This document shows positions 18,482 to 30,180 of a stretch of DNA of 64,000 nt, piece by piece. Origin of the DNA: Bolinopsis microptera (taxonomy: Eukaryota; Ctenophora; Tentaculata; Lobata; Bolinopsidae). Both the position numbers and the translations under genes were made by a program. Location: NCBI RefSeq assembly GCF_026151205.1, contig NC_087073.1, forward strand, positions 13,597,837-13,661,836, in the 5' to 3' direction. How positions within the stretch are numbered: position 1 is the first letter of the stretch; every line of letters begins with the position of its first letter. Under the pieces are notes generated by a model that saw nothing but the letters and a program-made list of their open reading frames with translations, was not told the origin of the DNA and searched no databases.

Positions 18482-21370
18482 ATGGAAGTTGAGCTTTTAA
18501 GCGAGGGGCTGTTCTTCGGAACAACAAAGTTCAAGAAGTACAGAGTCTGTTCAACTGGACTAAGTGTAACTATTCTTGAACATGGCGGTCCTATTATGAG
18601 CGCTAATATAGCTTTAAAGACTCTTACTTGTGATGACGATGGCTTGCCTCATACTTTAGAGCACTTGGTCTTCATGGGCTCATCTAGTTATCCTAAAGGA
18701 TTTTTGGACTTTGCTGCAAACCGCTGTTTATCGAACGGGACAAATGCATGGACAGATCAGGACCACACTGCCTACACCGTGAGTTGTGCTGGAAAAGAGG
18801 GGTTCCTAACTTTTCTGCCGCTCTTTCTTGACCACATCCTCTTCCCGCTTTTAACAGACGAAGGGTTTGTCACGGAGGTGTATCATGTTAATGGTGACGG
18901 ACAGGATGGTGGAGTCGTTTACTGTGAAATGCAGACTTATGAGAATACTATTTGTATTGCAGATAGAGCATTTTCTCACTCAGTTTTTGGGAAGGGGAGT
19001 CCATATGGTGTTGAAACAGGTGGTATGCTACATGAATTGAGAACAAGCTGTAATGTTGAGAAGTGTAGAGAGTTTCATGGTCAGGCTTACAGGCCTGAAA
19101 ATATGAATATCATCATTTGCGGTAAGATATCCATTGAGGAAGTAACAGCAGCTATCACTGAAGTTAACAATAAAATACTGAAAGACAAATCTACTAAACG
19201 TGTAAAGCAGACTGATTGTCAAGATTTGAAGGATAGAATCATTGCTGCTGAAACTCACAGTTTCTCGTCCATCAGCTTGGAAACTGCAGCTTTTCCATCG
19301 CCAGAGGATGAAGACCCGGGGTGTATGCTTTTTGGTTTTAAGAGTTTGCCCTTGAACCAAATAAAAGAAATATTGGCCGAAGACATAATCATAGAATATT
19401 TGATTAACACATCGGCATCGCCTCTGACCAAAGATTTGGTTCACATTCCGGAACCCTTTTGCTCGTCCTTGTCCTACCACAGATACTACTATCCAACTAC
19501 TGTAGTTCAACTTAAACTAGAGGAAACTAACTCTGAAAAGCATACCGAGTTAAAAGAGGCTGTTCACTGTATTCTATTAAAAGTTAGGACTGGTTCTATT
19601 GATCTTGATAGGATTTACTCGTTGTTACGAAACAGACTTCTTGAAAGCAAGTTGGAAATCGAAGAAAACGATCTCGAAAGCCTGGTATCTTATGCAATTG
19701 TGGACAATTTGTATGAGCGGGAGTGTCCCAATTTGCTAGAGAACTACTCTAAGATGGATACTTACTATCATGAGCTTCTTGAAGGAAGTCAGGATTTCTG
19801 GCAGAGTGTTTTGAGCAGATTTATGGAATCACTTGTTACGTGTGTTGCTGCTCAGCCAAGTTCAGAGCTTTTGACTTCAATGGAAGAAGAGGACAGTGAG
19901 CGAATAGAAAAGCGAATCGATGAACTTGGTGAAGAAAAACTAAGTAATTACGGAGAAATCCTTGCTCAAGCTGAGGATTTCAATAACAACAGTATTTCAC
20001 CTGAGTTATTTGCTGCTATCAAGAAACCTGATCTAAGTCAGTTTGATGCCTACGACATCAGTACCTCTTCAAGCCAGGCAGATTCATGTCCCAATTTATT
20101 CCTCCATAACATAAACAGTTCTTTCTACCGCTTCTATTCTATCATAGACACTGATAAGTTTTCCGATCAAGAGAAGTCATTAGTTCCACTGCTTCTTGAG
20201 GCTTGTTGTAACCTTCCTATTGCTGATGAGGCTGGTTTATCGATGAGTGGCGATGAGGTGACATCCAAGTGTGAGAAACTGTTTCTCAACCATGGTGTAT
20301 CACTCGGTCTGTTCAAAGAACAAATTTGTCTGGAATTCACACTTTCAGAAGATAGTTTAGAGGAAGGTATTGTTCTTCTCCAGCAGCTCCTTTTCTATCA
20401 AGTTGTCGATAGCAAGAAGATCAGCGAGTATATACAAAACCTCAAGTCCACTGTCAAAGCAAGCAAACGATGTGGCTATGAAAGTGTGCAGTCTCTGGTA
20501 TACCAACACCTTTATCCCTTCAGTACTTCAGCTAAAAGTAGCCTCTTTTGTCAGGAGCATTCCCTGGAGTCTGTTAGTCTAGAAGATGCCTGTTCCTCCC
20601 TACAAATCATGTTCAAAGAGCTTTTCACCTCCGATTGCTGCTTGCATATAATGAGCAACCCAGAATTGTTACATAAACTCGATCTGTCCGGAATCAGTTC
20701 GCTCTTCAAGCTAGACGGTCGCTCCTCTGATAAGCTCAACTTCGTTCAGCTTAAATCGTTCTTATGCAAAGATTTGACAAACCTGATGGAAGAGGATATG
20801 GTTGTTAAGGTACCAGGCGAGGAAACAAGTTACATGGCATCCATCGTTCCAATATCTCATTCTCTGTACGACCCTCTTGACATTAAGATGAGAGTTTTCA
20901 AGAATTGGTTTGGGAACCTTGATGGGGTTATTGGGAGAGAAATTCGTGGAAAAGGTCTTGCTTATCACTATTATACTAGATCTTCTGCAACGGATGGAAA
21001 TCTCATGATGCAGCTCCAACAGTCAACAGATGTTTCGGCAGCTTTCTGCGCTGTCAAGGAGCTTACTGACAGCATTGTTTCGTCTGAAAATCCTACTGCA
21101 ATTGTGGATGAGAACCAAGTTGAGCTGTCAAAGAGTTCTACTTTCTTCTCTCTTGTGGAGAAGGTAAAATCCGGTTACAGTGCAGCTCTTTGGGATCTGA
21201 ACTTTATTCATGGAAAAACGGAGAGGAAACCTTTTCAAGAAATTTCCAGAGTTCTGGATGACATTTCTTGTCAAGATATTGTTGATCTTTGTAAAGAGTA
21301 TCATTACAAGCTGTTTGCTAAGGGTGAATCTGTAAAGATTTATACTATTCCCCAAAATAAGGAGGTTTAA
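18482..21370 (+). CDS. M16C-type zinc metalloprotease, C05D11.1-like, 962 aa
   Basis: An inverted zinc motif HxxEH is present as His57, Glu60, His61 (HTLEHLVFMGS), and the third ligand candidate is Glu149 in the YCEMQTYEN block. The TDQDHTAYTVS block is family-typical. The arrangement fits two M16 halves forming a closed chamber; the C-terminal half (from about residue 520) lacks the zinc motif, as expected for single-chain pitrilysin-like enzymes. Closest remembered relatives are the uncharacterised C05D11.1-like proteins of animals and fungi (about 1000 aa). Substrate and compartment are unknown; no clear signal or mitochondrial presequence is seen, so a cytosolic location is likely. Single coding exon. 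The start chosen follows a splice acceptor. Confidence 0.9.
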   Translation: MEVELLSEGLFFGTTKFKKYRVCSTGLSVTILEHGGPIMSANIALKTLTCDDDGLPHTLEHLVFMGSSSYPKGFLDFAANRCLSNGTNAWTDQDHTAYTVSCAGKEGFLTFLPLFLDHILFPLLTDEGFVTEVYHVNGDGQDGGVVYCEMQTYENTICIADRAFSHSVFGKGSPYGVETGGMLHELRTSCNVEKCREFHGQAYRPENMNIIICGKISIEEVTAAITEVNNKILKDKSTKRVKQTDCQDLKDRIIAAETHSFSSISLETAAFPSPEDEDPGCMLFGFKSLPLNQIKEILAEDIIIEYLINTSASPLTKDLVHIPEPFCSSLSYHRYYYPTTVVQLKLEETNSEKHTELKEAVHCILLKVRTGSIDLDRIYSLLRNRLLESKLEIEENDLESLVSYAIVDNLYERECPNLLENYSKMDTYYHELLEGSQDFWQSVLSRFMESLVTCVAAQPSSELLTSMEEEDSERIEKRIDELGEEKLSNYGEILAQAEDFNNNSISPELFAAIKKPDLSQFDAYDISTSSSQADSCPNLFLHNINSSFYRFYSIIDTDKFSDQEKSLVPLLLEACCNLPIADEAGLSMSGDEVTSKCEKLFLNHGVSLGLFKEQICLEFTLSEDSLEEGIVLLQQLLFYQVVDSKKISEYIQNLKSTVKASKRCGYESVQSLVYQHLYPFSTSAKSSLFCQEHSLESVSLEDACSSLQIMFKELFTSDCCLHIMSNPELLHKLDLSGISSLFKLDGRSSDKLNFVQLKSFLCKDLTNLMEEDMVVKVPGEETSYMASIVPISHSLYDPLDIKMRVFKNWFGNLDGVIGREIRGKGLAYHYYTRSSATDGNLMMQLQQSTDVSAAFCAVKELTDSIVSSENPTAIVDENQVELSKSSTFFSLVEKVKSGYSAALWDLNFIHGKTERKPFQEISRVLDDISCQDIVDLCKEYHYKLFAKGESVKIYTIPQNKEV

Positions 21371-21962
21371 TTTATTGACTTGAAATGTTTGGCGATTTCC
21401 GATTTGACAGATATATCATATCATTAATTATTTATTGTGCGTGGGAAATATTATATAATTAATTATGCAGCGTTAACTTTGCTGTTATTCTGCTTTTTTT
21501 TGTTGTGTCAACTTTTTTAATATGATTTAGATACTTTATTATGTTTATTAAGTTATTAGTTTTGAGCAAGATTTGCTTTGGAGTTATTTCTAAGGTTAGG
21601 TTAATCTTGATTTAAATGAGCTTTTAATTTGAATGGTTTATAGTGCTTGAAATGGGACATGCGTTGTTGTATTTGAATACATTTATATATATATACATTT
21701 AAGCATAATTTATTTGTGATTTATTTGTTAAGAGCTCAATATAATAATGACTCATGAGTAATAATTTCCAACTTCCATGATCAAGGATGATTTCAGAATC
21801 ATTATCAAGTTATAAGTATGCTGATTTCAAAAACTTCCATTCTTCAAAACTTTTCTTATAAACCTAAACTTCGGCCATATTTGTTATTTGTCTTGAAATC
21901 GTTTCAATGTAAAACGTACCACACAATAGCTGGTGTATACTAACGACATCATTCAGGTAGCA
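21371..21962 (+). other. Intergenic spacer with branch point and acceptor for clpP
   Basis: AT-rich, no gene. Near the end TACTAAC (21938-21944), a perfect branch-point consensus, is followed by ATTCAG (21951-21956), six bases before the ClpP ATG. Confidence 0.6.
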
Positions 21963-22688
21963 ATGTTAAAACAGCTAATCAGACCAGGTCTAGCATGTAG
22001 GAAACTCCACAGCCTCTCCACAGACCCAGCTCCCCTCGAGTTCCCCTCCCAGAACTACCCTCTCCAGACTACTCCAGCTAGAAACGTGCACTTTGTCCCT
22101 GTAGTTGTAGAGAATACAGGTGGGGGAGAGCGTGCGTATGATCTCTTCTCCAGGCTCCTTGCAGAGAGGATTATCTGTATAATGACACCAATAGATGACC
22201 ACCTCGCTGGACTAGTTATAGGACAGTTGCTGCACCTCCAAGGTAGCAACAGCACTGAACCTATCAGTATGTACATCAACAGTCCTGGTGGGTTGGTCAG
22301 CGCTGGTCTGGCTATATACGACACCATGCAGTACGTTACAGCACCCATCAGCACATGGTGTATAGGACGCGCAATGAGCGCTGCATCTCTACTGTTGTGC
22401 GCGGGCGCACCCGGTATGAGGTACTCACTGCCACACTCCCGTATCATGGTACATCAGCCTTCTGGTGGCGCACAGGGACAAGCCTCCGACATCGCCATCC
22501 AAGCAGCTGAAATAATGTACTTACGTAACCAGCTGAATACCATCTATGTGAATCACACTGGGAAAACGTTAGAGGAGATAGAGAAGGCGATGGAGAGAGA
22601 CACTTATATGTCGAGTGAGCAAGCTAAGGAATTTGGACTCATTGATCATGTGACCGTTCAGCCACCTGCTCTCAATTTAGATCAGTAA
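21963..22688 (+). CDS. CLPP: Mitochondrial ATP-dependent Clp protease proteolytic subunit, 241 aa
   Basis: ClpP forms a double heptameric ring that degrades unfolded matrix proteins delivered by ClpX. The serine triad is visible: Ser in GRAMSAAS, His in MVHQPSGG and Asp in ERDTYMS. The INSPGG oxyanion block and the GLIDHV end block are also present. The N-terminus is basic, arginine/lysine-rich and lacks acids, a likely mitochondrial presequence. An upstream in-frame ATG at 21933 lies before the branch point TACTAAC and acceptor ATTCAG, so I place the start at 21963. Single coding exon; its codon use is richer in G+C than its three neighbours, without other signs of transfer. An AATAAA follows at 23014. 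Confidence 0.95.
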   Translation: MLKQLIRPGLACRKLHSLSTDPAPLEFPSQNYPLQTTPARNVHFVPVVVENTGGGERAYDLFSRLLAERIICIMTPIDDHLAGLVIGQLLHLQGSNSTEPISMYINSPGGLVSAGLAIYDTMQYVTAPISTWCIGRAMSAASLLLCAGAPGMRYSLPHSRIMVHQPSGGAQGQASDIAIQAAEIMYLRNQLNTIYVNHTGKTLEEIEKAMERDTYMSSEQAKEFGLIDHVTVQPPALNLDQ

Positions 22689-23013
22689 CTATGGTAACTG
22701 TGGTAACTACAGATCAGGCTGATTCGTGGAACGTTTTGCTGGGTTAAATTATTTTTGTCGGAATTTGAGAATGCTGACTGTTGTCCATTAATCAGGTTCA
22801 GTATGAACTGATACAGGTACGTACCGTGACCCATCTCGCTAAGTCAGTTGTCTTGTTTCTTTGCCCGACACTATATTGATAATTGTACCTCACGTGTTGA
22901 AAAGTTGACCACAAACAACGCTTAAAATATAAACTTTGGCGTATTTTTTTATGAATTTGGTACTTTGAGATTTCTACGTATCTATCAGTTTTTTATTTGG
23001 TTCACTGCTGTCA

Positions 23014-23019
23014 AATAAA
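23014..23019 (+). terminator. Probable poly-A signal AATAAA of clpP
   Basis: First AATAAA after the ClpP stop, about 330 bp downstream, in AT-rich sequence. No other candidate lies closer. Confidence 0.45.
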
Positions 23020-23393
23020 TGTCATCAAACCTAATCATGAAATATTTTCTGTGAGTTTATCCTAATTTCATAATAATTACAGTAATATTACATAATTAAA
23101 ATTAAATTATCCCAAGATCAAGAACAATACTAACATGATCAGTTTGATCACTCCAGTGATAAATGAATACTGTCTGATTGACCTTGTCTCTATTACTTAA
23201 ATAGGGTTATGGTATGATAATGGAACTAACAATTATCCATGGGTTCGTGGTTTTCTTCAAATCGAGTCACCGAAGTTGATCCTCTAGCTCTACAGTGGTA
23301 TAATACGATTACTATCACTATTAAGTATAATTGTAGTGTTTGACAATTCTGATTTAATAAAAATTTAATCAGTTTGGTAATATTTACCTCAAG

Positions 23394-23456
23394 TATATTA
23401 TATTATACAATATAAATTACTGCATTGCAGTAATTTATATTGTATAATATAATATA
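23394..23456. repeat. Long perfect palindrome, 31-bp arms with a 1-base spacer, plus a third arm copy
   Basis: Arms 23394-23424 and 23426-23456 are perfect reverse complements. The inner part of the left arm is repeated in direct orientation at about 23452-23473. It could extrude a cruciform. Confidence 0.9.
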
Positions 23457-24127
23457 CAATATAAATTACTGCAATCACGTATGGAATTTTATGTAAGGAT
23501 GGAATGCATCCACGACTAAAAGCAGTTTTCCCAGTCCGTGCTCAGCTGCTCGCCTAGCTTGTACTCAACTTGTTAAGACTAAGAATTGGTAATAATTAGC
23601 GTTTTAACTTGTACAGCAACAAAATGTATTCGCATGATTTAATTTGAAAACTGCTCTTAAATAAGCTACATTGCAGCACTTTTTCTTTTACATTTCGCTT
23701 TGCTGATCTTGATGGGATTATCACTATGATAATTACGTTATAGACTATAGTAGTAGTCAATCAGTGGTCAGATCCAGATTCCAAACATCCACGCTTCAGC
23801 AATATTCCAAATTGAAGCCTTTAACAACCGCATCAACAATCTACATAGCTGAATAAAAGTTGTTAAATTTTTGTCATTCATTAGTTCTAAAATCTCAAAG
23901 ATTTGTTGAATTGTTCGTTGGTTACACATCTGCTTCATTTAATGAGGACTCATTGTTAAATAAATTCCATTGAGTTTATTTTATTTTGTACACAATTAAA
24001 AAAAACAAAATGCCAACAATCAGGCGGTCCTATCAGGAGTGTACTAGAACAGCTGCAGTGTTGTTATGGTTACATTACCGTTATATAAGGTGGTGTTGTT
24101 ATGGTTACATGACCATATAAGGTAGTG

Positions 24128-26679
24128 ACTTACTGACTTAAGTCGGCTTCTTGGTCCGAGCAACTACAATTCCTCGCCACACGTCGCGGTCAAGCATAAC
24201 AGATCTTATCTCTTCAACACAGGAAAGGCTGGTGTCCTTCTTTAGCATGTCCAGAAACGTAAGGTGGGGCCTCCCCGGTCTCCTGTATCCATGCTGAGGG
24301 TCCCAGAACAGAAGTTGGTTTGCCAGAAGGTCGTCATGCCTGGCTACATGTCCAGCCAGTCTCATTCTTCTGGAGGCTATCATCGCTGATGGCTTGGGGA
24401 TGTTGCCGTATAAATCACTGTTATTGATGATTTGTGGCCAACGTATGTTCAAGGCCATCCGGAGCATTCTAGTGTAGCATCCATTGATCCGCTTAGTCAT
24501 GGATTGGCTTATCGTCCAAGCTTCAGAGCCGTACAGGAGTACGGGCTCAACCGTTGCTCGAAAGACACGGATCTTTAAGTCCCTGCGCATTCCAGACTTC
24601 CAGGTTGTCTTTAACTGATGACAGGCCCCCCATGCCTTTGCTTTCCTAACATCAAAGTCCTTCTCCGCACTCATTATTCTGCTTCCAAGGTAGACAAAGT
24701 CATCTACTTGCTCTATCTCCTGCCCACTTGCTGCTTTAATGACGGTAGAGTCAGACTCAGAGAGATTGACTCTGATGTACTTCGTCTTACTCTCGTTGAG
24801 GTGCAGTCCAACGGAGTTAGCAGCCAGCTCCACACTGAGGAGAAGATCTTGCGCTTGCTCTGCGGTGTCTGTTGTCAGTGCAAGATCGTCAGCAAAGTCG
24901 ACATCTGTCATCTTAACTGCTGGGTATCTCCTGCTTCTTCTGGGGTTGACAGTGAAGCCCAGATCTTTGCCTCTAAGTGCTGTTGTCATCACATAGTCAA
25001 TGACAATCACGAAGAGGTAGGGCGCCAGTGTATCTCCCTGCATAACTCCAGCAAGTATAAGGAAAGCTTCAGTCAGACCATCCTCCGTGATGACTCGTGC
25101 CATGGTGTCCTTGTACATAGCATCTATCAGCCTAACAATGGGCTCTGGTATCCCATATGCCAGGAGTATCTTCATCAATATACCCCTATGAATGCTATCA
25201 AAGGCCTTCTTAAAATCGATGAACAAGAGAAGGGCGGTCAGGTTTTTGTCTCTAGCCCCCTCCAAGATCCTCCTTAGACACAGAATGTGGCTGGTGGTAC
25301 TGCGTCCCTCCCGAAATCCGTTTTGGTTGATCCTCAGGATTTTCTCCATCGCTGGTTTGATTCTGTTAAGGATCATACGATTCAGGGTCTTACTAACAAT
25401 GGACGTAAGAGCGATTCCTCTGTAGTTATCCACTTTAGTTAGATTTCCTTTCTTTGGCACAGGCACGATGTTGAGTTGCCGCCATTGATCAGGGATTTTT
25501 CCATCAACCAGAGCGCTGTGAAGTGGTCCTTCCAGCTCTTCAATCTCCCCTCTGCACTACCTCCATCAACCAGGCTGCATGGCTTGCTTTTCCTGCCATT
25601 TATGTCATTAATAAGGTCCCAACTTTCCTTATTCTTGCACCTGTCAGCAGCATCCTCAGCCCGCCTGATCCGAGAAACAAGAGTCTCCTCCTCAACCTCT
25701 TTGTAGCTCACTGCAAGTGCATCCTTACACTCCTTAACTACCTCTCTACTCTCCTCTGTAGGATTCTCATGATATGCGTCTTTGGCCTGAAACAGAGTTC
25801 TCCTCCTCTCCGTTACCCTAGGATCTTGGGAGGGGTTGTTACGTTGTCTTCTTGGGATGGGCTTAAGCAACTTATGATTGGTTGCTTTCACGGCATCCAT
25901 AAGCTTTCCGTACTGAATCGTGGGATCGTTCTGCTCACTAGATTCTTCCTCCAGTAGCATAGAGAATCTGTTTTTCACCTCCACAGAATACAAGGCTTGC
26001 AACTCCTTATTCTCTTTGAGCAGTCTGTAGTCATATCTTACTACTCTAGGTGCATTCTGGCACTTTCGCAGGCTGAGTTTGACTGAACTAACTACTAGAC
26101 GGTGGTCCGACCCAAGAGAGTTAAAAGAATTGGAGACAACAGTGTCCTTGACTGAGTTACGCCACTTCTTCCTTATCAGGATGTAATCAATCTGACTCTT
26201 GCTCAGTGTTCCGTCAGAGAGATACGTCCATAGTTTACTGGGACGTTTCTGGAATCGGTGGTTAGTTGCCTCAAGGTTTCCCTCCAACAAAGTATCCCTG
26301 AGAAGCGATCCGTTTCTGTTGGATACTCGATGCCAGTACCAACCTGAATCCTCCTCATTCAATCTGCTAAGATGGGCGTTAAGATCACCAACAACCATTA
26401 GCAGATGATGGGCTGGCACCTCTCCTAATGCAGATCTTAGTCCCTCGTGAAAGTCCTCTGCCTCTTCATTTGATGCTGCTTCAGTGGGACTGTACACCGT
26501 TATTACTGTAAGCCGTGGGTTTCCATCAAAGGATATGAGAAAAATTCGCTTCCCAAACGATTTCATGAGACTCACTGCTTTGTAGGCCTGCTTGGTCAGC
26601 ATAAACCCAACTCCACCAGTAGCAGCTTGTCGGGTGTTTCTCCAAGCAGGTGTGGTCACCAGGTGCACACCCTTCTCAC
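24128..26679 (-). mobile_element. 5'-truncated non-LTR retrotransposon next to a splice acceptor
   Basis: The element lies in minus orientation, with its 3' end at 24128 and its 5' break near 26679. GGTAGTG at 24121-24127 and 26686-26692, with matching ATATA-rich flanks, looks like an imperfect target duplication of about 13 bp. The endonuclease lacks its N-terminal blocks, as expected for incomplete reverse transcription. It sits in the intron before a phospholipase exon, about 20 bp from the acceptor. Confidence 0.85.
24138..26668 (-). pseudogene. Endonuclease-reverse transcriptase of the truncated LINE, frameshifted
   Basis: Reading on the minus strand, 26668-25439 covers most of an APE endonuclease (GGVGF, VVGDLNAH, SQIDYIL, GSDHRLV), then a frame change near 25440-25480 leads to 25466-24138 with the RT (NYRGIAL, QNGFREGRST, FIDFKKAFD, MQGDTLAP, and FADD) and the C-terminal GHVARHD region. 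The EN start is missing and the frame is broken once, so the copy is probably dead. It is related to but distinct from the copy at 60.9-63.8 kb. Clade not assigned. Confidence 0.88.
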
Positions 26680-26713
26680 TATATAGGTAGTGTTGCTATG
26701 GTTACATTACCAG

Positions 26714-29700
26714 GTCTCACAACAACAGGCCCCTTATTACAGGGAGAAAGTGTCAGAAGATAAGCCTGTATCAATATACACACACGACAAGTCCTACCTA
26801 GTAACTGTAGAACAAAGTGAGAGACACTACCAGCTACACAAGAGTAATAAGTTACAGGACGCTAAACTCTCCGCTGAACAACTCAAAGGGAAACTAAAGG
26901 ATCTGCTACATCTCGTCCGTAAGTAACTGTCTGCCATAATATTCTACATTATATAATTGTAATTATGTATACAAGACGTTTACTGTACTTTATCTCAGGA
27001 TTAACTTATGCTAGACTGTTATGATGGTATTTAGTCATTACTCTTTACGTCCACTTTTGTGATCCTTCCTTCTGTTCATGTTTTAATTTCTATTTCGAGC
27101 CATTTGCCGGAATTGCCCTGTCACATATTTAGTCATTGTTTCTTCAGTGTAGAATGTAGGTTGTTGTAATTACTCCTCATGAAGGATATGTGTTGTATTG
27201 ATGCACAGGTTAATTTAGCCTACCTTAATAAGTTCATCATGTATTGTAACTTTGTTTTAAAACTTGAACCTTTGTTTTCGCTTTGTGTCTGTTTCTCTTA
27301 GTTATACCACCTGCAATTCATCAACTGTTACTTTAAGTAAGATCTAAAGCATGTGATCATGATCTAAAGCTTCTACTAAAAGCGTGCATCTTCTAGTTTT
27401 AGTTGACCACAGAGAGTTTAAACATTTTTATCAGCGATGATTTTATCTCTTAAAATATCGATTAGAAACCCTAGTAGATTGCACAGGGTAGGTCATCACT
27501 TTATGTAACATCCATGTTAGTGATGGTACTTTCACTTCCTTTTTATTGTATTATGGAGTAGTTTCAACAGAAAGTTTTGAGTTTCGGCTTTCCTAACCTT
27601 AAGTAAAGATTTGTTTGAGTAGGCACTTTGTCAAGTCGATACGAAAATAACGTTACATACTTTGCGTTTAGTCGGGATATGTTTTATACCATTTGCGGCC
27701 GTGTAAGTTGATTGTGTGGGAGTGAAACATAATATACAATGGGTTTAATATCGTGTTGTTACATACAGGCTACATGGAGAGGTCTCCTCATAGTCGTTGG
27801 AGTGGCCTGTATCACATACATCTCTCTTTTGTGTTCACAATGTTATAAATTCAATACAATTTTAAAGGTATTATTTGAAATTTTATTGTTAGTAGTATAG
27901 TGTTAACTGTCATTGGTGGGTCTTGTGCCTTGTTGCATTATACTCTGCAGAGTTTTGAGTTTTATAATATTTTAATCAGATGACTACTGCACTGTGCAAT
28001 GAGCAATCCTTCCTGTTAATTGACATATTGTTGGATTTATTACAAAGTTGTGACATTTGCTGTTGATTTTCCATTGATACTACGTCATAGACATCTCATT
28101 TATCAATTACCTTAATCCCAACCAATATTCCCAAAGTTCGTTCCCAGTTCTCTGTATCGTTAACATATCCTCATAACACGTGACGTTGTCTTCTTTGTAA
28201 AGGAAACTGACGCACACATTATACAAACAATAACGTATACAAGGACTCAGCAAAGTGAAGAATCATTATACAAATACAATACGTAATTATCATTGACATT
28301 TCCACCACACGCGAACCTCTATTGATATTTGCAGTAAATTAATATCATCTGCCAAATAACACTTTTGATACATTTGACTACCAGACTGTGACGTCATTTC
28401 AAATTCGGGTATTGTGACATCATGTCATGTTAAGTAACATTATAGCATGAGTAACAGTGCCTGATCTGTTATCTCACTATTCGTTAAATAACGTGACGTC
28501 GCGTGATTAACCTGACGTGACGTCATGTTTTCATACTTGTGACATCAGTTCAACGTTTGGAAGTAATGTCACGTTATAGGCAATATAACATAAGTAACAG
28601 TACAATGGTACATGATCACATTGCAACTCACTTCAATTTGACCTTTTTAGAACGTAGTTAGTTTACACTTTTAGTCAGATTGCTGCGTTGCGAGAATGTT
28701 TTATTTGCGGTCTTTGACAGATCATTTTGCAACATTTTCCTTAGTTGTTATGTTTCCCGATTTAACTTTTCTCATTAACATTTAACATACTCCGTGGTCA
28801 ATCTTCCAGCTCGTTAATTTTCATAACGTATCACATAGTTTTCTGGGTAGTTTTGGAGAATATAATAATTGGCTCAATTGTAACACATTTACGTTGCAAT
28901 TATTTACACTAATATGAACTTGGCCAAGACGTCTATTAATTTTGGCTTATTCCTATCCGTATCGTAAAATGGAAATATCCTCTCTTTAAAGTAGCCGAAT
29001 GTTGATTAAATAGCAAACAGTAACCTGGACCCTGCTGGTATAGTTAAAATGATCTATAATTCCAGTTCACACACGTATCAAATTACTAATCCTCCAGCAA
29101 TATCGTGCACATTTGAGAGCACTTGTTATATACAGTGTCATACAGTGCCATCTGTTTTAAATCTCTCCCGTTCAATCTAAACTCTGTAGCTTCAACAAGC
29201 TACAATATGGTGACTACTGACTATCAGCTGATTATTTGCACCGGTAGTAACACGTCTGATCTAACTTAGCCATTTTTAGCTTATGTTGAATTTTGATTTT
29301 GTGTGTTAAGCTGTCAATTTGTTATCTCTACGTTTAAGTTTTGGTATTAAATTCGACCAGTAAGCCAGTACATCCTAGTTTTCACTGCCTCCGTTCATTC
29401 TTGAAATATTGTTATTTCTGATAATGCAGAAGTAAAAACACTATTTCTCTGCTGGTGTACTCTCAGCTTGTCGTTATTATTTCTCAATTTAATACATTGT
29501 ACATTATATATTACATCGAACTGCTGCTTTATACATTGTGTATTGAACTGCTGCGGTACCACTTATCTTTCTCAATTTTAATTAGAAATAGGAAATCTGT
29601 AACATTTAATGAATCATTGGTACATTAACAGCCGCGGTACTGGTGGTTTACTTGTATAACTCGATCCCTCATGTCTCTGAGTACGATTGAAATTTTATGA

Positions 29701-30180
29701 AAATTACTTTTTCTATCAGATTAATTTTTCTACCACTACATCTTCATCCTTTACTAGATATATCAGAAAGTAGTGAGTTAGAGACCCTACTAGAACACAG
29801 TAAGAAGAACCCTTCCCACTCAGTCCTACAGTCAGTTTGTCACCTCAACATGTTCAACAAGTTCTCTGATGGTCTATCTGGACTCAAGACCTACGTTAAC
29901 TCTCCCGCTCTAGGTCGCAATCAGGTTAGAGACACCTTTAGAGGGTTAGATTGAGGCTGAGGTTCAATTTCATGGAGACTGCAACAAATCTCATTGATGG
30001 GCCTATGGGACGACTTATTGCAACAAATCACACTAATACTATAGTGTACTGCTAGTATATTTATAATCACTAATTGTTATACATTGTACATTATTTAATC
30101 TAATCCCTCTGATCAGGTGCCTCTACATATAGCTGTGAAGAGTAACACTGCATTTGCTGTTAATCAGCTTCTCAATGCTG
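26714..30180 (+). CDS. PLA2G6: Phospholipase N-terminal exons (three)
   Basis: Exon 26714-26918 ends at GTAAGT and leaves one base; exon 29767-29924 (or from 29758, same phase) completes that codon; exon 30117-30180 encodes an ankyrin-like VPLHIAVKSN segment and ends with one base taken up at 39798. The first exon begins just after a LINE insertion. The N-terminal part is weakly conserved in the family, so this assignment rests mainly on phase and position. Confidence 0.65.

Larger units (their letters stand above)
22689..24127. other. Intergenic / upstream intron DNA before the LINE
   Basis: No coding frame. It contains a probable clpP poly-A signal (23014-23019) and a long palindrome (23394-23456). 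Two copies of GTTGTTATGGTTACAT occur just left of the LINE, with a diverged third copy right of it (26691-26706). The first exon(s) of the phospholipase gene may lie here but I could not find them. Confidence 0.5.

Noticed and set aside
21933-21962. Ten extra N-terminal codons of ClpP
   Set aside because: They contain a branch point and end in a splice acceptor, so are probably intronic or outron sequence.
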